A stretch of 64,000 bases of DNA from Lotus japonicus (Eukaryota; Streptophyta; Magnoliopsida; Fabales; Fabaceae): positions 32,369,158 to 32,433,157 of the forward strand of contig NC_080042.1 in assembly GCF_012489685.1 (NCBI RefSeq), written 5' to 3'. The notes beneath the pieces were generated by a model. That model ran no database searches. It was given only the letters and a program-made list of their open reading frames with translations, and was not told the origin of the DNA. Shown piece by piece: positions 47,701 through 53,471 of this stretch (the stretch's first letter is position 1; each line of letters begins with the position of its first letter). The translations under genes were made by a program, and so were the position numbers.

Positions 47701-49807
47701 TCTTATCCAAAAATATATATCTTTTGTTTTCTATATATATAAAGAAATAAAGGCATTCCTTTATTTGTCTCTCCGTTGCAAGAGTGTCGATGAACCGAGT
47801 TTGGATCCGATCATATGACTTGTTGGAATTTAGATTTTTTTTTACATAAATGTTGGTGAGTTCCACTTATTTAATATTTGGATTCCACTTATTCCACTTG
47901 CTAGAATTTATATATTTTTTATATATAATGTTTCGGTGCTATTCGGGTTTTGATTTGTTCACGCATCCTTTTCTTTTCCATCTCATTTTCACTTTTTTTT
48001 TTCCATCTATTTCTTTCTTCTTTCCTTATCATATCATCTATCTTATATCTCATTTCTCTTTTATTTCATCATTTTTCTATTGTTCAAATGCGAACAAACA
48101 TTTATTAATCCAAATCCCTTCGAACCCCGCTAAAGAGAGACTTCTCATTAAATCAAAGAGCATTGATTTATAGACGGCTATACACTATTGACACCTCTCA
48201 ATATCTCTCTTTCTGTCATATAATAGTTCATACGGGACTGATTCATATCGGTGGCTTTGGGGCAAATGCTCCCCCACATTTTTTATTGTTCTCTAAATCT
48301 CTTTTAAAACTTTATATATTGTTGTATTGCAAAAAAGTGTATGTTATTTGTATTATTTGTCCACACTAAATATTTCATATGTATATATGCATGTATTTTG
48401 TCTCCACAACTAAAATATCATGGACCCGTCATTAAGTTTATATATCACATTTATTAATATTAATGATCTTTCTCCGCTTCTTTCTTACTATAGATATCTA
48501 CACCCGCCCAAAAGGTGTATACTAAACATTTTGGGGCTTAAATACTCTGGAGGTCCCAAAAATTGTCTCCCGTACAAAAATTAGTCCTTGGAAAAAATAA
48601 TTCTGATTCTGAATCCCTGGAATTTTTTTTAATCAAAATAGGTTCCTACTCGTGTTTCCAGCTTATGTGGCTCAATTTTTGTTGATTTATTTATTCCACG
48701 TGACTTTTATATTTTTTTTAAGTACAAATTAAAAAAATAAAATTAAACATTTAAATTAAAATTAAAATCTAGATTTAGGGATTTAGGTTAATTAGATTTA
48801 GGGATTTAGGGTTAATTAGGTTAATAAGATTTTAATTTTAAATTTAAATGTTTAATTTTATTTTTCTAATTCATGTCTATTTAAAAAAATATAAAAGTCA
48901 CGTGGAATAATTGACTCAGCAAAATTTAAGCCACATAAGCTGGAAACACGAGTAGAGACCTATTCTGATTAAAAAAAATTCAGGATTCAGAATCAGAAAA
49001 AAAAAAATTCAAGAACTTATTTTCGTACGGAAGACAATTTCAGGGACTTTAGAGTATTTAAGCCAAACAATTTCCTCATGGAAATTCAAGAGAAAAGGTT
49101 ACATCTACTTACCTTCTCTGTCGCCGTGACCCCTTTCTTGGAAGTAAGTCTGCAAAATTGTCCACTGTTAATATGCCAGCCACATATCCCTTAGCGAGAC
49201 TAAATTTCTCATCAAATACACCAATCTTGAGATCTCCAATTATTGCTACCAAATAGATTCTTCTGCAACCTCTTGGCCTGGATAATCCTGCTAAGATAGC
49301 TGCCAGCATAGCCACGAACAATCTGTCTATCCTCAACACAAAATCTAATGGGAAGGAATATTCAGGGAAGAAGGAGTTGCAATGAATCTCTGCCACTTCC
49401 CAGTAGTCCTCTAATCTTGCCTCACGTACAATAATTTCAGGAGATACCGTTGGGAACACATCAACAACTTGACTCGCCCTGCAAAATCCTGCACGCAAAA
49501 CAATTGATTCTAAAGCCAAAATCAATTTTAGGGCGAAACTTTAATTTGGTGAGTAGCATCTAGGTGTCGGAATTGATTTCGATGAAACATAAGCTCTGAG
49601 AGCTAAACATTGAAGGGTGGACAACAGGCAATTATGCAAGGATATACCTGATATGGTGAGAGAAAGGAATGAAAATTCATCAGAGGGTCGAGGTGAAACT
49701 TTGGACGGGAAAGAGGTTGGTTTTCTGGAATTAGTATTGAAAGGTGATATTTTGGTGGTGTTTATAGGTGTTGGGGATGGTGAGATTCCCAGAGGATTAG
49801 ACAACAT
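20481..49807 (-). CDS. Plastid-type GNAT N-acetyltransferase, three exons split by a 28.3-kb intron
   Basis: Exons: 49807-49648 (160 nt), 49488-49113 (376 nt), 20769-20481 (289 nt). They sum to 825 nt, 274 aa plus stop. Exon 1 donor GTATAT and acceptor TGCAG give a 159-bp intron. The second donor is GTAAGT and the acceptor TTGTAG. Codon phase is kept at both joins (Gly54, Arg179). Residues 1-55 are Ser/Thr/Pro-rich and fit a plastid transit peptide. Residues ~72-274 form a GNAT fold, with the acetyl-CoA pyrophosphate loop Q-R-K-G-I-A at 195-200 and the C-terminal segments [12 protein letters not shown] and [18 protein letters not shown] typical of a plant plastid GNAT group. Such enzymes transfer acetyl groups to protein N-termini and lysines. 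The exact paralogue cannot be fixed here. The coding parts are free of stops, so the gene may still be expressed despite the retrotransposons in intron 2. Confidence 0.88.
21417..21711. mobile_element. Stowaway-like MITE, 295 bp
   Basis: Ends are inverted: CTCCATCCGTTCC on the left and the complement of CTCCCTCTGTTCC on the right, followed inward by TATAAGTCAC-type sequence on both sides. TA dinucleotides flank it (21415-21416, 21712-21713). This terminal sequence and TA target are typical of Stowaway/mariner-derived MITEs. It lies within GNAT intron 2. Confidence 0.82.
21833..23072 (+). repeat. 5' LTR of Sirevirus B (1,240 bp)
   Basis: TGTAAGATC...ACACCTTCA ends. Many GTTCTGAAG/CAGAAG hexamers crowd 22060-22300, upstream of the promoter. 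The C-run near the end is short, unlike in the 3' LTR. Confidence 0.93.
22497..22504 (+). promoter_or_regulatory. LTR promoter TATA-like box of Sirevirus B
   Basis: TATTTAAG sits at the position of TATAAATA in Sirevirus A and shares the preceding CCTTGGAG. The 3' LTR copy is at 45601-45608. A CCAACGG motif (MYB/MSA-like core) lies about 45 bp upstream. Confidence 0.6.
23075..23086 (+). promoter_or_regulatory. Primer-binding site of Sirevirus B
   Basis: TGGCATCAGAGC, two bases after the LTR. One base differs from the usual TGGTATCAGAGC initiator-tRNA complement. Confidence 0.85.
23149..25039 (+). pseudogene. Sirevirus B gag, disrupted
   Basis: ATG at 23149 aligns with the second ATG of the A gag. 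The frame encodes a UBN2/gag-type domain ([19 protein letters not shown]), a CCHC knuckle ([14 protein letters not shown], near 24056-24097) and a coiled-coil, Glu/Lys-rich end. A TAG at 23584-23586 lies where A has a Glu codon. A one-base frameshift near 24238 shifts the rest into another frame. Structural protein of the particle in intact elements. This copy cannot make it. Confidence 0.9.
24804..26362 (+). pseudogene. Sirevirus B pol, protease-integrase part, disrupted
   Basis: Protease motif [13 protein letters not shown] (near 24980), the HHCC zinc-binding and DDE core of integrase ([26 protein letters not shown]), with the catalytic Glu retained. An A-run frameshift near 25030 and another frameshift near 25740 break it. 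The reading frame then runs into the LTR of Sirevirus A at 26363. The frame overlaps the end of gag, as in A. Confidence 0.9.
26363..27571 (+). repeat. 5' LTR of Sirevirus A
   Basis: TGTAAGATC...ATACCTTCA ends. Dense CTGAAG/CAGAAG hexamers lie at 26580-26800. Followed by AT and the primer-binding site. Confidence 0.95.
27053..27060 (+). promoter_or_regulatory. LTR promoter TATA box of Sirevirus A
   Basis: TATAAATA, repeated in the 3' LTR at 37989-37996. A TCCAACGGTA motif (MYB/MSA-like core) lies about 45 bp upstream. Confidence 0.7.
27574..27585 (+). promoter_or_regulatory. Primer-binding site of Sirevirus A
   Basis: TGGTATCAGAGC, exact complement of the initiator methionine tRNA 3' end, two bases after the LTR. 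Confidence 0.92.
27612..29555 (+). CDS. gag: Sirevirus A gag polyprotein
   Basis: Open for 647 codons. The first ATG is at 27612. A second at 27645 aligns with the B gag start and is the likelier initiator. Domains: gag/UBN2-like region (residues ~25-260, [35 protein letters not shown]), acidic Ser-rich linker, CCHC knuckle ([14 protein letters not shown], ~315-328), another acidic linker and coiled-coil segments, then a conserved end. The last ~160 nt overlap pol in a different frame (pol is +1 relative to gag). Gag forms the virus-like particle and binds RNA. No internal stop or frameshift is seen. Confidence 0.93.
   Translation: MFSDPGRCEKQMAITIETQKDGYNAKPPMFDGQRFEYWKDIIESFFLGFDADLWDIIVDGYERPVDADGKKISRSEMTAEQKKLYSQHHIARAILLSAISYEENQKITDREFAKGIFDSLKMSHEGNKKVKESKALSLIHKYESFIMEPSESIEDMFSRFQLLVAGIRSLNKSYTTKDHVIRVIRSLPESWMPLVTSIELTRDVEHMSLEELISILKCHELKRSEMQDLRKKSIALKSKSEKAKSEKSKALQAEAEESEEASEDSDEDELTLISKRLNRIWKHRQSKYRGSGKAKGKSESSSGQKKSSIKEVTCFECKESGHYKSVCPKLKKDKKQKKQFKTKKSLMVTFEESESEDVDSDGEVQGLMAIVKDKEAESKDETDSDSASEEDPNSDDENEVFASFSTSELKHALSDIMDKYNSLLTKHKKLKKDFSATSKTPSEHEKIISELKNDNHALVYSNSVLKNQIAKLEEVIACDASDSKHESKYEKSFQRFLAKSVDRSLMASMIYGVSRNGMHDIGYSKPNRNEPPMPKAKSLYECFVPSGTILPEPLPVEVANPPLKKGTFSMHKFHAKIHLHYHVEKPKVIRTSGVTNKRGPRKWVPKDKIIYVADILDSSTETPIMVSGQWMLASHDGRKAYVPRAKT
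29443..32544 (+). CDS. pol: Sirevirus A pol: protease, integrase, RT, RNase H
   Basis: Open for 1,033 codons from the first ATG. The frame is already open from 29392, inside gag, so it is probably entered by recoding rather than from this ATG. Order is copia-type: protease ([13 protein letters not shown], ~15-27), integrase zinc finger ([11 protein letters not shown]...CEACQKGKF), integrase core, RT ([34 protein letters not shown]), RNase H (YCDADYAGD...YCDNTAA). Odd residues: the third member of the integrase D,D-35-E triad is Lys (AAG at 30373-30375; Glu in B), and the RNase H STAEAEY motif reads AEAKY (AAA at 32218-32220). Both are G-to-A changes. The frame is intact but integration activity is probably lost. 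Confidence 0.95.
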   Translation: MLQIFLIAPLKHQSWYLDSGCSRHMTGERRMFQELKLKPGGEVGFGGNEKGKIVGTGTICVDNSPCIDNVLLVDELTHNLLSISQLADKGYDVIFNQKSCRAVSQIDGSVLFNSKRKNNIYKIRLSELESQNVKCLLSVNEEQWVWHRRLGHASMRKISQLSKLNLVRGLPTLKFSSDALCEACQKGKFTKVPFKAKNVVSTSRSLELLHIDLFGPVKTESIGGKRYEMVIVDDYSRWTWVKFLTRKDESHSVFSTFIAQVQNEKACRIVRVRSDHGGEFENDKFESLFDSYGIAHDFSCPRTPQQNGVVKRKNRTLQEMARTMLQETGMAKHFWAEAVNTACYIQNRISVRPILNKTPYELWKNIKPNISYFHHFGCVCYVLNTKDRLHKFDAKSSKCLLLGYSDRSKGFRFYNTDAKTIEESIHVRFDDKLDSDQSKLVEKFADLSINVSDKGKAPKEAEPEEDEPEEAGPSDSQSQKKSRITAAHPKELILGNKDEPVRTRSAFRPSEDTLLSLKGLVSLIEPKSIYEALQDKDWIMAMEEELNQFSKNDVWSLVKKPQSVHVIGTKWVFRNKLNEKGDVVRNKARLVAQGYSQQEGIDYTETFAPVARLEAIRLLISFSVNHNITLHQMDVKRAFLNGYISEEVYVHQPPGFEDEKNPDHVFKLKKSLYGLKQAPRAWYERLSSFLLENEFVRGKVDITLFCQTYKDDILIVQIYVDDIIFGSANQSLCKEFSEMMQAEFEMSMMGELKYFLGIQVDQTPEGTYIHQSKYTKELLKKFNMTESTIAKTPMHPTCILEKEDASGKVCQKLYRGMIGSLLYLTASRPDILFSVHLCARFQSDPRKTNLTAVKRILRYLKGTTNLGLMYKKTSEYKLSGYCDADYAGDRTERKSTSGNCQFLGSNLVSWASKRQSTIALSTAEAKYISAAICSTQMLWMKHQLEDYQILESNISIYCDNTAAISLSKNPILHSRAKHIEVKYHFIRDYVQKGVLLLKFVDTDHQWAEIFTKPLAEDRFNFILKNLNMNFCPA
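32545..32986 (+). promoter_or_regulatory. Pol-env spacer of Sirevirus A with inverted AACCGTTG motifs
   Basis: AACCGTTGATT (32790-32800) and the inverted AACAACGGTTA (32819-32829) sit before a CACTATACACAC stretch and a CT microsatellite (32879-32897). Sirevirus B keeps the same arrangement before its env-like ORF (40427-40476), so it may be a regulatory element. Confidence 0.5.
32987..35898 (+). pseudogene. Sirevirus A envelope-like region, disrupted
   Basis: ATG at 32987. It aligns along its first half with the B env-like region. Shared features are the [23 protein letters not shown] and [22 protein letters not shown] segments, characteristic of the SIRE1 env-like / putative plant transposon protein domain. 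The second half has Lys-rich, NLS-like runs (PPKKKKKRK), a Pro-rich middle and a strong coiled coil (about 35440-35700). Breaks: TAG at 33260-33262 where B has Trp, a one-base frameshift between there and 33349, TGA at 34411-34413 and TAA at 35083-35085. The last two lie in one otherwise open frame. The function of env-like proteins in plants is unproven. I see no convincing signal peptide. Confidence 0.85.
36118..36510 (-). CDS. Antisense coiled-coil ORF (130 aa) in the 3' region of Sirevirus A
   Basis: An intact frame on the strand opposite to gag-pol. The protein is Glu/Lys/Leu-rich and predicted to be almost wholly helical (for example [18 protein letters not shown] at the end), with no known domain. 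A palindromic CTTATATAAG at 36563-36572 gives a TATA box about 55 bp upstream of the ATG. The frame is uninterrupted although the neighbouring env-like region has four lesions. Extra ORFs in this position, sometimes antisense, have been noted in Sireviruses in general. I cannot name a homologue or role. Confidence 0.6.
   Translation of the reverse strand: MASYMVALEELRKKAFEEDLFLNIRHPDGSRTIHERIAMLLEEDLSPELDKDLREFLCFVEEIQELCQLELNLLEEKEAVEKILETMEDSLEKNELSIKLGNIEYTLDRLEREIVEQRQECRRMRKDPPF
36761..37298 (+). promoter_or_regulatory. Repeated polypurine tracts before the 3' LTR of Sirevirus A
   Basis: CAGGGGGAG at 36761-36769, CAAAAAGGGGGAG at 36821-36833, and the LTR-adjacent AAAAAGGGGGAG at 37285-37296. 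Multiple purine tracts upstream of the functional one are a known Sirevirus trait. Confidence 0.8.
37299..38507 (+). repeat. 3' LTR of Sirevirus A
   Basis: Same length as the 5' LTR, about 24 substitutions by eye and no clear indel. TATA box at 37989-37996. B pol resumes right after the 5-bp duplication. Confidence 0.95.
38513..40195 (+). pseudogene. Sirevirus B pol, RT-RNase H part, disrupted
   Basis: Continuation of B pol after the A insertion: RT ([36 protein letters not shown]) and RNase H ([26 protein letters not shown]). A frameshift near 39180 shifts the frame. The RT active site reads YVND (AAT at 39254-39256) instead of YVDD, which removes a catalytic aspartate. RNase H residues look intact. 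Confidence 0.92.
40196..40632 (+). promoter_or_regulatory. Pol-env spacer of Sirevirus B with inverted AACCGTTG motifs
   Basis: AACCGTTGATC at 40427-40437 and CTCAACGGTTA at 40466-40476, then CCACTATACTCAC, matching the layout in Sirevirus A. Confidence 0.5.
40633..43604 (+). pseudogene. Sirevirus B envelope-like region, disrupted
   Basis: ATG at 40633 ([15 protein letters not shown]). An open frame to 41616 carries the conserved env-like/plant transposon domain ([32 protein letters not shown]). A frameshift near 41600-41640 moves the rest to another frame, which is open to 43604 except for TAG at 41763-41765 and TAA at 42249-42251. This tail is acidic, then Pro/Thr/Ser-rich. The order of domains matches the copy in A, but the lesions are at different places, so each copy decayed on its own. 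Confidence 0.85.
43852..44295 (+). CDS. Small sense ORF (147 aa) in the 3' region of Sirevirus B
   Basis: Intact frame starting [15 protein letters not shown]. Largely helical, Leu/Glu/Gln-rich, no recognised domain. TATAAT at 43786-43791 lies about 61 bp upstream of the ATG, and a CTTCTTCTCC pyrimidine leader separates them. It occupies the place of the antisense ORF in A, but the two proteins do not align convincingly. Function unknown. Confidence 0.5.
   Translation: MSSIDLISKLKALVFDQTFPWSIDLSLTQISQALGKIEYLHNCLLTSLQIHCLHTLQDVLKELLRLASRRKDQEAQFESICMLLEHETRERDDQVEAGQAAASTPAIHESETLKKELATQLASIDQDIRPLHLQLLSMKESRAFLCI
44417..44936 (+). promoter_or_regulatory. Repeated polypurine tracts before the 3' LTR of Sirevirus B
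   Basis: GACAAAAAGGGGGAG at 44417-44431, two AGGGGG runs near 44755-44770, and the LTR-adjacent AAAAAGGGGGAG at 44923-44934. Confidence 0.8.
44937..46189 (+). repeat. 3' LTR of Sirevirus B (1,253 bp)
   Basis: Same TGTAAGATC...ACACCTTCA ends as the 5' LTR, followed by AGACT. TATTTAAG at 45601-45608. The length difference from the 5' LTR is mostly the poly-C run. Confidence 0.93.
46147..46166 (+). repeat. C20 homopolymer in the 3' LTR of Sirevirus B
   Basis: Twenty cytosines stand where the 5' LTR has about six and the A LTRs about seven. Confidence 0.9.
46391..47390 (+). pseudogene. Unidentified ORFs in GNAT intron 2, possibly a LINE ORF1 fragment
   Basis: A 205-aa frame (46391-47008) has acidic, Ser/Val-rich sequence. 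After a stop, a second stretch (47048-47390, with a stop and frame change) contains an AT-hook-like [11 protein letters not shown] motif followed by a Trp-containing segment. A basic RGRPRK motif near the end of an acidic ORF recalls the ORF1 end of plant L1-type LINEs, but no endonuclease or RT follows. Both frames lie opposite to the GNAT gene. Could also be a captured gene fragment. No function assigned. Confidence 0.35.
47391..48523. other. GNAT intron sequence, no gene seen
   Basis: T-rich on the plus strand with short frames only, and a few TATATA runs near 47710-47740. Confidence 0.5.
48533..49064. mobile_element. MULE-like MITE, 532 bp, long TIRs
   Basis: About 185 bp at each end are inverted copies, including CACGTGACTTTTATATTTTT and ACTCGTGTTTCCAGC on both arms. 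Flanking 9-mers AAACATTTT (48524-48532) and AAACAATTT (49065-49073) agree at eight of nine positions. Long TIRs with a 9-bp duplication point to a Mutator-derived element. It ends about 50 bp from the GNAT exon 2 donor. Confidence 0.82.
49113..49488 (-). CDS. GNAT gene exon 2
   Basis: Residues 54-179. Starts after TGCAG (49490-49489), ends at AG before GTAAGT. Contains [24 protein letters not shown], the N-terminal part of the acetyltransferase fold, and [18 protein letters not shown]. Confidence 0.87.
49648..49807 (-). CDS. GNAT gene exon 1 (transit peptide)
   Basis: ATG at 49807-49805. 53 codons of Ser/Thr/Pro/Asn-rich sequence with few acidic residues ([18 protein letters not shown]), then donor GTATATCC. 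Fits a chloroplast transit peptide. Confidence 0.82.
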
Positions 49808-51185
49808 TTGATGATGGGTCTGGTCTCTCTGTCTCGTCCAATTGCTCTCCTCATTCAGAGTATCTCAAATATCGTTCTGTTTGTGCTGCTCATACCAATA
49901 TTTGTTTTCTAACCACACCATCCTTTTTTAAATTAAGAATCAAATAACTAATTTTTTACTACCGAATTTAATTATATAAAAAAATTACAAGTCTTTCTTC
50001 ATACATAGCACCAAATTAACTTTACTCTATTCCATACATAACATTAAAAATATGAGGAAAATAAGGACAGCTCAAACTTACTCCTCATCCTATCCCTTCA
50101 TTTTAGTAAAATTTAACGGTTGTGATTAACATCTAATTAAGCCTCACGTGATTTTCATTTTGTTCCAATTTTGTAGTTCATCACCCTAATTTGATCACGA
50201 AGGGCTTTGACCCTCCCAATAGGAAGAAAAAAAATTGATCACGAAGTCACTCCAGAAATCTCTTCAAGGCGCCATCCACTCCACCCAATTACTATATTAT
50301 CTATGTCCATCAAATGTATCACTCCTTGCATTTATGTTGCATTGCATGTGTGTTTTTTCATAATTTTATATGTCAAAAGCATCTCACATGGAAAGTAAAA
50401 TGATCCACAAATTTACAAAAACACTGATGACAAGAAAATGGAACTCTGTCAAAATCTAATTAGGGCATAGTAAATAGGGGGTTTTCTCACGGGAGAATCT
50501 AAGAGAAACCAAGCAAAACTTTCTTTGTCATCATTGTGTGAATAGCGGTGACGATATGGAAAAAGAAAATGGCGAGCAACTGCAAGATTTGGGGAACAAC
50601 GGGTCATATGATGATGAATTAGATATTAATCACAACTGTTTAGTTTTACAAAAATGAAGGGTTAGAATGAGGAGCAACTTTGAAGAATTACTGTTTAGTA
50701 TATAGATCCCTCCTCTAAATATATACTATTAAGTGGTATTTTTATTATAATTATATAAAAGTAATATAGAATAAGAACACGAGACATTTTTTAAATCAAA
50801 TATGCCTCTAACATGGACTACATAAACATTCAAGGTATAAGACTTAGAAACACATTTGGTCTCTCACGAATCCAAATTGTGAAAAAGTCCTTAAACTATT
50901 TTTTTTAGCATTTTTAGTCCTCATGTTTTCTCCTGTTACCAAAGTTAGTCCTTCTGTCAGATTTTAAAAGGTTTTTTCCTACGTGGATTTTTTTAAATGA
51001 CTTGGAGGAGAGAGAAGAAGGTTAGTAGGAGAGAGAGGGCATGCATGTGCCTTACACGTGCACCTCTTCTTCATCTTCTTCATCAACTTCATCTCCCAAA
51101 CCTAGAATAAACCTAGAACCTCACATTTAATCTACAACTAATAATAAAAAATACACAACCTCTCCACTTCACAAGACATTCCTCT
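49808..51185. other. GNAT promoter side and intergenic DNA
   Basis: The GNAT promoter and 5' UTR should lie within the first few hundred bases (CAATTG near 49840 on either strand). The rest is AT-rich with no gene. 50860-51000 resembles one end of a MULE-type repeat, but I found no partner end. Confidence 0.45.
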
Positions 51186-52720
51186 TGTAACGGCACGACT
51201 TTCAGGGGTTACAATAGTAACCTGTTTTTAAAATAAATATGAAATATGCGAGTAAATTTTTTTCTTTTTTTCCTTTCCAAAGGGAAAACATTTCACAACA
51301 TGCAACGCATAAACTTAACATCATATTTACAACCCATAGTGCTAGGATTATAGGCCCGTAGGCAAGGTATACAAGTTTTGTGAAAGCAACAGTAGTTCGA
51401 ATATATTAAAAATTAAACAAACGAAATAATTTGCCCAAAATGACCTCCTCTAGACCTCAAACGTCCGACCACTCCTTGTGATTCCCAACAACTGAGATAA
51501 CCACACAAAAGTAACATGCTGGGGACCTACCCTACCCCAAAATTCAAACACTATTGGTCAAAGCAACTACTTCTCAACACTAAACTCTACCCACCCCAAA
51601 AAACACAGACTACAAGTCCTCCTCCTCCTCCTCGCTCGTAAAATCTTGGTTCACGTCGGAATACACAAGCGTAATCACCTCGGTGTCCACATCTATATTC
51701 TCTCGTCGGACGACCCTAACCTCACTCCTAGTCTCACCGGTCTCAACATCAACAGTCTCGGTCCTCACAACCCTCTCCTCAACATGCACTAGAGGATCCA
51801 CACAGTAGCTATGTGAGGAGAGAGGTGTAAAGTACGGAGAAGGGCATGAAGTCATCGATTCCCTCTTTGGAACTGGATACCTCGAGGTGGACGAAATGAA
51901 AGGTCGTGTCAATGGCTGCAAGCCTGTGCCAAGCCCAAGAAGATCAGCAGTTGAACTCAGAGTGAAAGGACGTAGTACTCCCTTGAACAGGTGTCCATAT
52001 CGGTTCTGTACCTCCTCGACCACTCGCCCCGTGTAACTGGTTCCCCGGGAGGCGTGGTCCACCTCCCAGGTGCCTGGGTCATCCCTATCAATCATTTTGA
52101 AGCGGATCCGCCCCGAATGGCGAACCATCGTGTACCCATTGTCTAGCAGCATCTGGCAGCTTGCCGACCGCCTAAACATAAACATACAAACTAGACATGC
52201 AAGGGTCAACTTACGAAAATAATGTATATTACAGAACAACATGATAATAGATAACGGTATATAACATGTTATATCATAAGTATTATAGTACATCCATATC
52301 ATGTTATCAATCCATAATTAATCAATTTCATCATCAACACATCATCAAATATAGTTAGATGCATGGGGTGCCAATGTCATGCATGCACAGAAAATCCGGA
52401 TAACGCCACCCTACCCCAGTGATGGGACAAAACAGTAAAATTTCCACTTAGGCTAGACACCATCGAGTCAGTCCTAATACATGCCTTGTGTTTAACCATT
52501 TTGCTCAGGTGTCGCTTACTTTCCTTGACATAGCCAAGTTGATCCAACCTTCTCGGTTGACCTTTCCACTTGCTATGCCCGACATCGACAGGTCAATGCA
52601 ACCCACCCAGTTGACCATATACCCTCGTCGTGCCCAAGGTACCATTAGGCACTTTCCATGAATGAGTGCAATATGATTAGTCAAACAAACAAACGTTCTC
52701 ATTATTTAATATATAGTTAG
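51186..52720 (-). repeat. Degenerate gypsy LTR relic related to the LTR at 3583-7340
   Basis: The plus strand starts TGTAACGGCACGACTTTCAG and shares landmarks in the same order with 3583-4700: TTAGTAACC-like, GCCCGTAGGCAA, CACTCCTTGTGATTCCC, ACCACACAAAA, CCTACCCTACCCC, the GGCGAACCATC block and the ATGCATG block. No primer site or coding region adjoins. The right boundary is approximate. Confidence 0.6.
51610..52179 (-). CDS. ORF of unknown function inside the gypsy LTR relic
   Basis: ATG at 52179 (MFRRSASCQMLLDNGY) gives 189 aa. The frame is open farther up to 52302. The protein has a basic start, a middle with GTWEVDHASRGTSYTGRVVEEVQ, a Glu/Val/Arg segment (HVEERVVRTETVDVETGET) and an acidic end (SEEEEEDL). 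No known domain. The matching place in the LTR at 3583-7340 holds a broken relic of the same frame with an acidic DSDSDDD end. A pyrimidine-rich TTTATGTTTAG precedes the start, so it could be a downstream exon. Most likely LTR-borne rather than a host gene. Confidence 0.4.
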   Translation of the reverse strand: MFRRSASCQMLLDNGYTMVRHSGRIRFKMIDRDDPGTWEVDHASRGTSYTGRVVEEVQNRYGHLFKGVLRPFTLSSTADLLGLGTGLQPLTRPFISSTSRYPVPKRESMTSCPSPYFTPLSSHSYCVDPLVHVEERVVRTETVDVETGETRSEVRVVRRENIDVDTEVITLVYSDVNQDFTSEEEEEDL

Positions 52721-53277
52721 CTAATGAGACTTTCACATATTTAATCTATAACTATCTAATGGTGTCTTAAGTTATATCAAAGGTATTCCAAATCCCACAA
52801 AGTGAGAGACTAATTACTCAAGACTCTGAAATTGTATTAAGTTAGTAGATCTTTCTTAACAAAGCATTCTCAATAACTGTGTTGTGTTGGACCTTGTTGG
52901 GCTAACTACCAACTAATCATTATGGACCTTGTTGGTCAAATTCTTAATTCTTAACGAGTTCAGCTATCTACCAACTGTGCTGGACCTTGTTGATCAAATT
53001 AGTTATGGTAATATCCTGATTGGCTTTTTTTATCCTAATAACCATGAAATGCGCTTTTTTCATGAGTGTGGATCGAATCATCAACCTCATAATTAAGGCA
53101 CGAGGTGATTGACTAATGGTGATCTTATATTTGTGTCAACCAACATGTTAAAAAATATATATAGATTATGGATATGAAATGGTAAGTTTACATTGGTCAT
53201 TTTTAATATATATTACAAAATTTTAGTAATAGACAAAAAATAAGACTTCATTTAATAACAACAGAGCATCTTGATCT
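52721..53277. other. Intergenic, no gene seen
   Basis: AT-rich with a few dispersed copies of GGACCTTGTTG near 52890-53000. No coding signal. Confidence 0.5.
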
Positions 53278-53471
53278 CCAAACTCAAGGGTGAATGGTCA
53301 CTTTCGTCCATAAAGTTACAAGCGTCGGGCATATTAGTCATTATTCTATGGAAATGTCGCCCGTAGTCCCTGATGTTGCAAAACGTCAATCACGTTAGTC
53401 CTTGGGTTGGCTCCCGTCAGTGAACATTAACGAGAAGAGTGATTTGGCACGTTAAGTGCTCCAGTGGACTT

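Larger units (their letters stand above)
20770..49112 (-). other. GNAT intron 2 (28,343 bp) hosting nested retrotransposons
   Basis: Bounded by GTAAGT (minus strand, 49112-49107) and AG (20771-20770). It contains Sirevirus B with Sirevirus A inside it (24,357 bp together), a Stowaway-like MITE, a 532-bp MULE-like MITE and a possible LINE fragment. Removing the nest and one TSD leaves roughly 4 kb. The Sireviruses lie in the opposite orientation to the gene. Confidence 0.82.

Noticed and set aside
47083..47742. Several 69-114-aa ORFs
   Set aside because: Overlapping frames over the LINE-like fragment and a T-rich stretch. The hydrophobic 114-aa frame is mere T-richness.
50860..51000. Possible MULE/MITE end (serial 'agtcctt' phrases)
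   Set aside because: Only one end is visible and no inverted partner or target duplication was found before the gypsy LTR relic.
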